Origin: Microbacterium sp. 67-17
Lineage (GTDB): Bacteria > Actinomycetota > Actinomycetes > Actinomycetales > Microbacteriaceae
Length of the DNA: 61,997 nucleotides
NCBI RefSeq assembly: GCF_001898325.1
Contig: NZ_MKTR01000025.1
Location: 1-61,997 of the forward strand
Direction of reading: 5' to 3'
Shown: positions 46,368-53,016 of the stretch, in pieces
How the letters are laid out: the number at the start of each line of letters is the position of its first letter
Numbering within the stretch: the first letter of the stretch is position 1
Notes under the pieces: model-generated
What the model was told of the DNA's origin: nothing
Database searches by the model: none
Seen by the model: only the letters and a program-made list of their open reading frames with translations
Translations under genes and position numbers: made by a program

Positions 46368-46817
46368 ATCGGTCGCGAGGGTCCTGGCGATAATGACGGA
46401 TGCCGGGATGTGACCGATCGCCAGCACGACAGCGGCGACGGCTAACCACGGGTTGCTGAGCCATGCTGCCGCGGCGAGGAACGTCACGACGGGAAGGATC
46501 GCCATCGGCACCGGAACTCGCCAGAACGGTCCGTACAACAGGCGGAGTGATCGGCCGCGATCGAGGTAGCGGCCCCAGAGCGCGTCGTAGCCGGCGAGTG
46601 CTGCGATCGCGACAATCAGCCACGGCCAGACCAGCGTGCCGGGGAGTACGACGGCGGGCACGACGACGCACAGTGCCTGGCCGACCCGTTCGAGCGCTGT
46701 GAGGATCCGCGGAACCGCGACATCCGGCCATGGCTCGGTCGGGGGAAACCACACGAGCAGGAGGCTCGGGAGGAGCACGGCGAGCGCGACGGCCAGGCCG
46801 AGGAGTGAGAAACCCAC
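46350..46817 (-). CDS. Membrane protein, unknown function
   Basis: The 155-residue protein has four or five hydrophobic helices. GTG at 46817 starts MGFSLLGLAVALAVLLPSLL. The first loop contains PPTEPWPDVAVPRILTALER. It follows the next gene on the same strand by 9 bp, so the two are co-transcribed. I do not recognise a family. Confidence 0.7.
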   Translation of the reverse strand: MGFSLLGLAVALAVLLPSLLLVWFPPTEPWPDVAVPRILTALERVGQALCVVVPAVVLPGTLVWPWLIVAIAALAGYDALWGRYLDRGRSLRLLYGPFWRVPVPMAILPVVTFLAAAAWLSNPWLAVAAVVLAIGHIPASVIIARTLATDSGARH

Positions 46818-46826
46818 GAGTTATCG

Positions 46827-47345
46827 CTACCTCTCGACATCCGCGTGCGGCTTGCGCGTCCCTGCCGCGATGCCCGCTACCCACCCGGGCGCGCGGCACC
46901 CGACCGGGGGAGTGAGAGTGCAGGCATCGATCCCTGCGCGGCAGAGCGTCCACGCGATGAGCGAGTTGCTGTTCCACATGTCGGTACTCGGCGGAACTGC
47001 GCGCCCCCAGGTGTGGAGAGGAACCTCGGGCAGTACTCCGTTCGGCCAGGCGCGAACGACATAGCGGAACATCCGGAATCGTCCGAGCGGTGGCGGACCC
47101 ACTGGCCCGATCGCCACGACCCCGGATGCCGTGCGCGGCTGCCCCCACTGTGGCGTCATCTCGATGACGTATCGTTCGCCGCCCGTGAAAACCTCGAGTG
47201 CCGCGTGCACGAGCTGTTGCGGCGCGCGGCAGTCGCGACGCGCCGACAGCAGCTCCCACCACCGGCTCGCGTGCGCCACAATCACTCCTCCGGCGCCGAC
47301 CGGAAGCCGCCAGAAATCCGCACGATCGGTGCGCTCGGCATCCAC
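46827..47345 (-). CDS. Conserved-looking hypothetical protein
   Basis: The 172-residue soluble protein has motifs HAALEVFTGGERYVIEMTPQ, RFRMFRYVVRAWPNGVLPEV and WNSNSLIAWTLCRAGIDACT, a layout I associate with conserved Microbacteriaceae hypothetical proteins of unknown function. GTG at 47345 was selected as the first start with coding character. It is the upstream partner of the membrane gene below it and is divergent from the zinc-ribbon gene. There is no clear membrane segment. Confidence 0.65.
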   Translation of the reverse strand: MDAERTDRADFWRLPVGAGGVIVAHASRWWELLSARRDCRAPQQLVHAALEVFTGGERYVIEMTPQWGQPRTASGVVAIGPVGPPPLGRFRMFRYVVRAWPNGVLPEVPLHTWGRAVPPSTDMWNSNSLIAWTLCRAGIDACTLTPPVGCRAPGWVAGIAAGTRKPHADVER

Positions 47346-47423
47346 GGCTCCATCGTCGCCGGGGCGCGACGCGACGGCACCGGCCAGAGGTCCCGTACCC
47401 GGACCGCCCCTATCGGGGGCGCC

Positions 47424-47429
47424 TAGGCT
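47424..47429 (+). promoter_or_regulatory. -10 box of the zinc-ribbon gene
   Basis: TAGGCT lies 6 nt before the GTG, so a leaderless transcript is likely. Confidence 0.4.
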
Positions 47430-47435
47430 GAGGCT

Positions 47436-47576
47436 GTGACGAGTCGCGAGTCGCAGGCGTGGGAGTGCCCGACGTGCGGTGATCGGCTACGGTACGAGAT
47501 CCTCGACGATGAGCGATTCCTCGTCGCCTGGTCGTGCGTCAGATGCGGGCTGGTACGCACGACCGAACCCGCGTAG
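47436..47576 (+). CDS. 46-residue zinc-ribbon protein
   Basis: The reading frame GTG-TAG gives a 46-residue protein with CPTCG (Cys11, Cys14) and CVRCG (Cys34, Cys37), a four-Cys zinc ribbon separated by a 19-residue charged loop with YEILDDERF. It is below usual annotation cutoffs. Support comes from the paired CxxC knuckles, the -10 box 6 nt before the GTG and the stop just before the araC-like gene. Function is unknown; such ribbons often bind nucleic acid or partner proteins. Confidence 0.65.
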   Translation: MTSRESQAWECPTCGDRLRYEILDDERFLVAWSCVRCGLVRTTEPA

Positions 47577-47650
47577 GGCGATCGAACCGGACCGGAACGA
47601 TCGGGTACGCGCGGCGTGGATCTCGCAGGCTGGATGTCGAAGGAGGCCCC

Positions 47651-48517
47651 ATGATCGCGGAGCTCAATCGACTGATCGATGTCATCGACGACGACCTGTC
47701 CGAAGACCTCGACATCGGGGCGCTGGCGCGGGAGGCGGGCGTGACCGAGTATCACCTGCGGCGGATGTTCTCGTCGCTGGTCGGGATGCCGCTGTCGGAG
47801 TACATACGCCGGCGACGGATGACGGTCGCAGCCGCCGCCGTGGTCGCTGGCGACCCGCTCCTCGATATCGCGGTGCGGTTCGGATACGGCTCGACCGAAG
47901 CCTTTGGCCGAGCTTTTCGCGCGGTCCACGGTTCGTCGCCCGCCGAGGTGCGGGTAAATGGTGGTCCCCTTCGCACGCAACCGAAACTCAGGCTTCGCCT
48001 GACCGTCGAAGGGAACACCACTATGGACACGCGCATCGCCGAACGCCCCGCGTTCCGTCTCGTCGGACACGCTGCTCGCGTGCCGCTGATCCACGAAGGA
48101 ATCAATCCGCACGTCCAGCAGTTCGTCGCCGCACTTCCCGCGCGCGAACACGCCCGCCTCAAGGAGCTCAGCAGCACCGAGCCGGGTGGGCTGCTGCAGG
48201 TGAGCGACGGCGTCGACCCGGATTACCGAGAAGGAACCGAGCTCACCTACCTGCACGGCGTCGCTCTGGATGCCGCGGCATCCGTGCCCGCAGATCTCGA
48301 CGTGATCGAAGTCGAGGCGGGGGAGTGGGCGGTGTTCCGCACGTCAGGCCCCTACCCCGCAGCGCTCCAGGAGGCCTACGCGGCATCCGCATCGGACTGG
48401 TTCCCCTCCAACCTCTGGCAGTTGCGTCCTGGCCCCTCGATCGTCGCCGTACTCGATCGCGCCGACGACTTCAGCACGGCGACGACCGAGCTCTGGATGC
48501 CGATCGCACGCCGCTAG
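47651..48517 (+). CDS. AraC-family regulator with a GyrI-like ligand domain
   Basis: The 288-residue protein has an AraC double helix-turn-helix at residues 5-105 (LDIGALAREAGVTEYHLRRM, then DIAVRFGYGSTEAFGRAFRA) and a C-terminal GyrI/Rob-type effector domain (about 120-288) that binds small hydrophobic ligands. RBS AGGAGG lies 4 bp before ATG 47651. It is convergent with the ABC-F gene. The domain order is opposite to some ligand-first AraC proteins. A role in drug or stress response is plausible. Confidence 0.87.
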   Translation: MIAELNRLIDVIDDDLSEDLDIGALAREAGVTEYHLRRMFSSLVGMPLSEYIRRRRMTVAAAAVVAGDPLLDIAVRFGYGSTEAFGRAFRAVHGSSPAEVRVNGGPLRTQPKLRLRLTVEGNTTMDTRIAERPAFRLVGHAARVPLIHEGINPHVQQFVAALPAREHARLKELSSTEPGGLLQVSDGVDPDYREGTELTYLHGVALDAAASVPADLDVIEVEAGEWAVFRTSGPYPAALQEAYAASASDWFPSNLWQLRPGPSIVAVLDRADDFSTATTELWMPIARR

Positions 48518-48536
48518 CGCATCGTCTGCTCGGTGC

Positions 48537-50138
48537 CTACCGCATCGCGGTCAGCACTCCCGCGGCATCCAACGCGAACTCAGCGTCCAGCGCGAGGCGA
48601 TCCAGGAATCCTCGGTCGTGGCTGACCACGATCATCGCGCCGCGGTAGGCGCCGAGCGCCTCGATGAGTTGCTCCGTGGTCTGGAGATCGAGGTTGTTGG
48701 TTGGTTCATCGAGCACGATCAGTTGAGGTGGCGGATCGGTGAGGAGCACCTGCGCGAGGGCGACCCGGAACCGCTCGCCGCCCGAGAGAACACCGACGGG
48801 CCGATCCACCATGGCCCCGCGCACGAGGAGTCGCGCGAGCCGGTTGCGAAGCTCCGTTCGCGGAATGCGCGGCGAGACTCGGCTCACGTTCTCGATAACG
48901 GATGCCGCGTCGTCGAGGGTGTCGAGGCGTTGGGAGAGCGTGCCGATGCGATGAATGTCCGCGACGGCTACCGCCCGGCCGGGGCCGGCAGCCACGCCGG
49001 AAACCAGCCCCTCCAGCAGCGTGCTCTTGCCGACCCCGTTCGGGCCGGTGATTGCGACGCGTTCCGGTCCCTGGACGATGACCGTTCGCCCGTCGCTCCC
49101 CGTGAACTCGGCGATCCGCTTGCCCGGAGGTACGGCGGGGTCGGGGAGGTCAATGCTGACCCGGTCGTCATCACGGATGCGTGACTCGGCGTCCTGCAGT
49201 GAACGCTGCGCCGCCTGCATCCGATCATCGAGCAGTCCGCGCTGCCTTCCGTGGGTCTTCTCGGCCGAGTTTCGCCGGTCGTTGACGACGGCCCCGATGT
49301 ACTTGCGATTGGCGGCATCCTTCTTGCCTTGCCGCTCGCTGTGCGCGATACGCTCGGCTGCCGCGATCCGCTGCCGCTTCTCGACGCGGACAGCGTGCTC
49401 TGCGGACCGCGCCGCGCGCTCGGCTGCTTCCTGTTCGCGTGCAACCTGCTCTCGGAACTCTGAGTACGGTCCGCCGAAGAGCATCAGCGCGCCGGCCCGT
49501 AATTCAGCCGTGTTCTGCATGCGCTCCAGCAACTCCAGATCGTGGCTGACGACGATCACGGGACCGTCCCACGCGCCGATGAGGTCGTGGACCCGTGCCC
49601 GCCCGTGGCCGTCGAGGTTGTTGGTCGGCTCGTCGAGCAGGGCGATGTCGGCTCCGCGCATCCGTATGCCGACGAGTGCCGCAACCGTCGCTTCCCCGCC
49701 CGAGATCGTCGTGACGGGGCGGTCGAGGTCGTCGATGTCGACGCCAGCCGCGCTCAGAGCGGCAATTGCCCGCTCCTCGACGTCCCAGTCTGCGCCGATC
49801 GCGTCGAAGAGGGCGAGGTCGATCTCGCCCCGCTCGACGGCGGCGATCGCGTCGACGATCGAGCGGATGCCGAGAAGATCGACCAGCGTATGGCCGGGTT
49901 CGGCATCCGTTCGCTGTGGTAGATAGTCGACGACACCCGCAGCCTGCACGGAACCCGATGTCGGCGTGAGGTCGCCGGCGATCAGACGCAGCAGCGTCGA
50001 CTTGCCGACGCCGTTGAGGCCGACAAGACCCGTCGAGCCGGATGGGAACGCACCCGACACGGCGTCGAGAACACGGTGGCCGTCGGGCCAGGTGAAGGTG
50101 AGGTCGTGAAGAACGACGGAAGGAATGGGGGCAGGCAT
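48537..50138 (-). CDS. ABC-F ATPase, probable antibiotic-resistance type
   Basis: The 533-residue cytoplasmic protein has two ABC domains and no membrane helix. Walker A motifs are GLNGVGKST and GPNGVGKST; signatures are ISGGEATVA and LSGGERFRVA; Walker B LLDEPTNNLD and VLDEPTNNLD. A charged, Arg/Ala/Gln-rich linker (about residues 215-320) lies between the domains, as in ribosome-protecting ABC-F proteins. The drug class cannot be read. The upstream leader peptide and hairpin indicate drug-responsive control, which favours ribosome protection over a housekeeping EttA-like role. Confidence 0.87.
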   Translation of the reverse strand: MPAPIPSVVLHDLTFTWPDGHRVLDAVSGAFPSGSTGLVGLNGVGKSTLLRLIAGDLTPTSGSVQAAGVVDYLPQRTDAEPGHTLVDLLGIRSIVDAIAAVERGEIDLALFDAIGADWDVEERAIAALSAAGVDIDDLDRPVTTISGGEATVAALVGIRMRGADIALLDEPTNNLDGHGRARVHDLIGAWDGPVIVVSHDLELLERMQNTAELRAGALMLFGGPYSEFREQVAREQEAAERAARSAEHAVRVEKRQRIAAAERIAHSERQGKKDAANRKYIGAVVNDRRNSAEKTHGRQRGLLDDRMQAAQRSLQDAESRIRDDDRVSIDLPDPAVPPGKRIAEFTGSDGRTVIVQGPERVAITGPNGVGKSTLLEGLVSGVAAGPGRAVAVADIHRIGTLSQRLDTLDDAASVIENVSRVSPRIPRTELRNRLARLLVRGAMVDRPVGVLSGGERFRVALAQVLLTDPPPQLIVLDEPTNNLDLQTTEQLIEALGAYRGAMIVVSHDRGFLDRLALDAEFALDAAGVLTAMR

Positions 50139-50152
50139 GCGGAACTCCAGAA

Positions 50153-50192
50153 CGTGTCGGTTCCTGACGAGGTCAGGGTGGACGCTGACACG
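50153..50192 (-). promoter_or_regulatory. Hairpin in the ABC-F leader, putative attenuator
   Basis: Inner stem CCTGAC/GTCAGG (50163-50168 with 50172-50177) sits within an outer stem CGTGTC/GACACG (50153-50158 with 50187-50192). It lies between the leader peptide stop and the ABC-F start, so it could fold differently when a ribosome stalls on the leader. Confidence 0.5.
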
Positions 50193-50219
50193 GGTCCGCA
50201 GAAAGGGCAGGGGGGCCGG

Positions 50220-50252
50220 TCAGCAGGGGATGCTGAAGCCCGAACCTGTCAT
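50220..50252 (-). CDS. Ten-residue leader peptide MTGSGFSIPC upstream of ABC-F
   Basis: ATG at 50250-50252 (minus strand) opens a 10-codon frame ending TGA, with AAGGAAC 5-11 bp upstream. It lies about 80 nt before the ABC-F start and is followed by the nested hairpin. Short uORFs before antibiotic-resistance ABC-F genes are a known pattern for ribosome-mediated attenuation. The coding call rests on position, RBS and that pattern. Confidence 0.6.
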   Translation of the reverse strand: MTGSGFSIPC

Positions 50253-50312
50253 GTCTGTTCCTTGCCGTTCACTCCCTCTCACGAGCAGCGGATGCTGCAG
50301 GAGTGCGCCCCC

Positions 50313-50340
50313 AGTATGCCACCGTCGGCGTGGGACGCAA
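50313..50340 (-). promoter_or_regulatory. Promoter of the ABC-F leader
   Basis: On the minus strand TTGCGT (50335-50340) and CATACT (50313-50318) are 16 bp apart. The expected start is about 50 nt upstream of the leader peptide. Match to consensus is moderate. Confidence 0.4.
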
Positions 50341-50365
50341 GCGCACCGTGGGGCCAGCCTGGTGC

Positions 50366-51235
50366 TCAGCGCGTCCCGGCGGCAAGCCGGATCTGCACGA
50401 TGTTCTCGGTTTCGTCGATCTCGGCGACCTTGGGGTGGGCCTTGATGAAGTCTGTGAAGCTCCGGAACCCCAAGGCTCGCTCGCTGAAGCCCGGATCGAG
50501 CCGCGTGATGAGACTCTTCACCACATTCGCGTGCTGCCACTCGGTGCCTTCGCGGTCGCCCTCGAGCCGCAGGGCGCGCTCGAGCAATTCGGCGCCGGGA
50601 TCTGCGGCCTTCTTGCGGCTGCGGCGGGTCTTGGCGGCGACGGCGGTCTCGGCATCCTTGACGGGCTCCCGTTCAATCCCGGGCAGGGCATCGTAGGTGT
50701 CGAACCGGTCGCAGGCCGCGGCGAGCGACCTCGCGCTGGAGCCAGCCACCCCGACGCCCACGACGAACCGGCCGAGGCGCTTGCAGCGCTGCGCGAGCGG
50801 CACGTAATCGGAGTCGCCCGCCACGATCACGACGTGCGAGAGGTCGGGAAGGCGAAACATGTCTTCGACGGCATCTACGGCGAGTCGGATGTCGGCGCCG
50901 TTCTTCGCATAGGCAGCAGCGGGAAACAGCTGCACGAGATCGACGGCGCGCGCGACGAGCTGGGTGCGGTACTCCGCGTTCACGGGAGATGACCAGTCGG
51001 CGTAGGCCCTCGTGAGCACGAGAGTGCCGAAGGATGCCGCATAGTCGATGATCGCGCCGAGATCCACTGTTGCGGCGGCGAGGCGTTCGGCGATCTCGGG
51101 CTCGGTCGGGTCCGCCGCGATGCGTTGCCGGTCCCTGCCGTAGGCGTTGCGGCCATGCACCGTGTCATACCAAGACATCACGATGTTGTCGAAGTCCAGA
51201 TACACCGCCACGCGCGGGTCGGTTCTCTCAGCCAT
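50366..51235 (-). CDS. NYN-domain protein with C-terminal OST-HTH/LOTUS-like domain
   Basis: The 289-residue protein has an N-terminal NYN (PIN-like) nuclease fold: VAVYLDFDNIV with the first Asp pair (about 11-17), KNGADIRLAVDAVEDM, and VVIVAGDSDYVPLAQRCKRL with the GDSDY metal site. A Lys/Arg-rich linker follows, then LDPGFSERALGFRSFTDFIK, an OST-HTH/LOTUS-like RNA-binding segment. It is likely an RNA nuclease or RNA-handling factor. ATG at 51235 has GAGGAG upstream; the long upstream frame is antisense to the Mo-oxidoreductase and is rejected. Confidence 0.87.
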   Translation of the reverse strand: MAERTDPRVAVYLDFDNIVMSWYDTVHGRNAYGRDRQRIAADPTEPEIAERLAAATVDLGAIIDYAASFGTLVLTRAYADWSSPVNAEYRTQLVARAVDLVQLFPAAAYAKNGADIRLAVDAVEDMFRLPDLSHVVIVAGDSDYVPLAQRCKRLGRFVVGVGVAGSSARSLAAACDRFDTYDALPGIEREPVKDAETAVAAKTRRSRKKAADPGAELLERALRLEGDREGTEWQHANVVKSLITRLDPGFSERALGFRSFTDFIKAHPKVAEIDETENIVQIRLAAGTR

Positions 51236-51379
51236 GCTCACTCCTCGTGGGTCCACGGGCGTCCGCCTGCTTCCTCCTGAGCCTATCCTCGACATCTGTC
51301 GCCCCCGAGGGCCGCGCTGTTTCGCCGACTCCGCGTGATCCGTAAGATGCGAGCATCGGTGGTGGATCGGAGGATGCTC

Positions 51380-51973
51380 ATGGCGCCTGTTTCCCGCGGA
51401 TTCGGCGCTCGTCGGCGTGAAACGAACGACAGGCTGCCACCGGGGCAGTATCTGACGACGGACTTCCCGGTGCTCTCGGCAGGGCCGACACCGCGCCTCG
51501 ACACGGTCGAGTGGCGTTTTGCGATCCGCGACGAGCGGGGCGAGTCTCGGTCCTGGACCTGGGACGAGTTCCACGCACTGCCGTTCGAAGACATCCACAC
51601 CGACATCCACTGCGTGACACGGTGGTCGAAGCTCGACACCAGGTGGCGGGGCGTCTCGGTCGACACACTCATGGCGGGCATCGAGACGGATGCCGAGGCC
51701 GCGATGGCGCACTGCTACGGCGGGTACACAACCAACGTGCCGATCGCAGATCTTCTCGGCGGCAAGGCGTGGGTCGTCACGGAGTTCGACGGCGCGCCGA
51801 TCGACCCCGAGCACGGCGGTCCGGCGCGGTTGCTGGTGCCGCACCTCAACTTCTGGAAGAGCGCCAAATGGGTCCGCGGACTGTCGCTCCTGCGCCGCGA
51901 CGAACCGGGTTTCTGGGAGCAAAACGGCTACAACATGCACGGCGACCCCTGGCGCGAGGAACGGTATTGGTGA
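51380..51973 (+). CDS. Molybdopterin-dependent oxidoreductase, sulfite-oxidase fold
   Basis: The 197-residue protein has the SUOX-fold core LPPGQYLTTDFPVLSAG, the Mo-ligating Cys78 in DIHCVTRWSKLD, WRGVSVDTL and the C-terminal WVRGLSLLRRDEPGFWEQNG. There is no signal peptide or heme domain. ATG at 51380 has GGAGG upstream with 6-nt spacing; ATG at 51374 is an alternative. It begins a three-gene operon with an FAD/NAD reductase and a small zinc-ribbon protein, suggesting electrons come from NAD(P)H through the reductase. Confidence 0.85.
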   Translation: MAPVSRGFGARRRETNDRLPPGQYLTTDFPVLSAGPTPRLDTVEWRFAIRDERGESRSWTWDEFHALPFEDIHTDIHCVTRWSKLDTRWRGVSVDTLMAGIETDAEAAMAHCYGGYTTNVPIADLLGGKAWVVTEFDGAPIDPEHGGPARLLVPHLNFWKSAKWVRGLSLLRRDEPGFWEQNGYNMHGDPWREERYW

Positions 51974-52695
51974 GCGTCGGAGCCTGGCTGGCAGCATCCG
52001 TGCTGGAGGTTCGCCCCGCCGCGTTGGGGGCCCGCGCTCTCGTCCTTGACGTTCCGGACTGGCCGGGGAACCTGCCAGGGCAGCATCTCGATCTTCGCCT
52101 GACTGCCGAGGACGGTTATCAGGCGGTGCGGTCGTACTCGATCGCATCGTTCGGTTCGGGCACAGCCGTCGAGCTCGGCGTCGATGAAGTCGAGGACGGG
52201 GAGGTTTCCCCCTACCTCGTCGAAGACGTGCGCGTCGGTGATCAGATGGAGGTGAAGGGTCCCCTCGGTCAGTACTTCGTCTGGGACGCCACCGACCCCT
52301 CGCCGGTGCAACTGATCGCCGGTGGATCAGGAATTGTGCCACTGATCGCCATGGTGCGCGCGCACGTGGCTGCAGACGCCACAGCGTCGTTGCGTCTCGT
52401 TTACTCCGTGAAGGATGCCGATCGGGCGATGTACCGAGACGAGCTGCTCGTGCTCGATGCGCCCCGGATCTCGACGACCTGGGCTTACACGCGCGAAGCT
52501 CCGCGCGACTGGGCGGGAACCGTCGGTCGCCTCAGCGCTACCGTGCTCGCCGAGGCCTTGCACCCGGCATCCGTCGACCCCGTCAGTTTCGTCTGTGGGC
52601 CGACACCGTTCGTGGAGTTCGTCGCCGAAACACTTGTCGCGCTGGGATATCGACCCGAGCGCATCCGCACCGAGAGGTTCGGGGGAGAATCATGA
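51970..52695 (+). CDS. Ferredoxin-NADP reductase-like flavin reductase
   Basis: The 241-residue FNR-fold protein has the FAD motif VRSYSIASFG, flavin/phosphate loop GPLGQYFVW, the NAD motif AGGSGIVPLIAMVRA and the C-terminal FVCGPTPFVEFVAETL. There is no iron-sulfur domain, unlike many oxygenase reductases. GTG at 51970 overlaps the oxidoreductase stop, and its stop overlaps the next start. It probably reduces the neighbouring molybdoenzyme. Confidence 0.87.
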   Translation: MSVGAWLAASVLEVRPAALGARALVLDVPDWPGNLPGQHLDLRLTAEDGYQAVRSYSIASFGSGTAVELGVDEVEDGEVSPYLVEDVRVGDQMEVKGPLGQYFVWDATDPSPVQLIAGGSGIVPLIAMVRAHVAADATASLRLVYSVKDADRAMYRDELLVLDAPRISTTWAYTREAPRDWAGTVGRLSATVLAEALHPASVDPVSFVCGPTPFVEFVAETLVALGYRPERIRTERFGGES

Positions 52696-53000
52696 GCCTC
52701 GCCACACATCCGCTGCCAGAGCCGCCCGCAACGCCGCGGCCCAGCATGGTCGACGGAAACGCGCTCATCGGCATCCTCGAAGAGGCCTTCGGTGCTGCTA
52801 CCGCGACGCTCGCTCTTACCTGCGGGTCGTGCGCCGATGCCTCAGCGCTTTCCGATTCAGCGGTCGAGCTGGCGCCGACGTCTGCGATCGTGCGGTGCCG
52901 GTGCTGCACGCATACGATCCTGACCCTGCGCTGGAGCGAACACGAGCTCGTGATCGACGGGGCGAGTGGGCAGATCACGGTGCAGCGCGGGTCGCGCTGA
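52692..53000 (+). CDS. Zinc-ribbon protein of DUF6510 type
   Basis: The 102-residue protein has DGNALIGILEEAFG (about 21-34), then a four-Cys ribbon with LTCGSCADA and RCRCCTHTI, and a C-terminal beta strand. It occurs as the third gene of an oxidoreductase/reductase operon, as is common for DUF6510 proteins. ATG at 52692 overlaps the reductase stop. Its role, perhaps an assembly or electron-transfer accessory, is unknown. Confidence 0.75.
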   Translation: MSLATHPLPEPPATPRPSMVDGNALIGILEEAFGAATATLALTCGSCADASALSDSAVELAPTSAIVRCRCCTHTILTLRWSEHELVIDGASGQITVQRGSR

Positions 53001-53016
53001 CCGCGGCGCGTCCCCC

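Noticed and set aside
51236..52342. N-terminal extension of the NYN protein to 658 residues
   Set aside because: The added part is antisense to the molybdoenzyme and reductase. ATG at 51235 has a strong RBS and begins right before the NYN fold.
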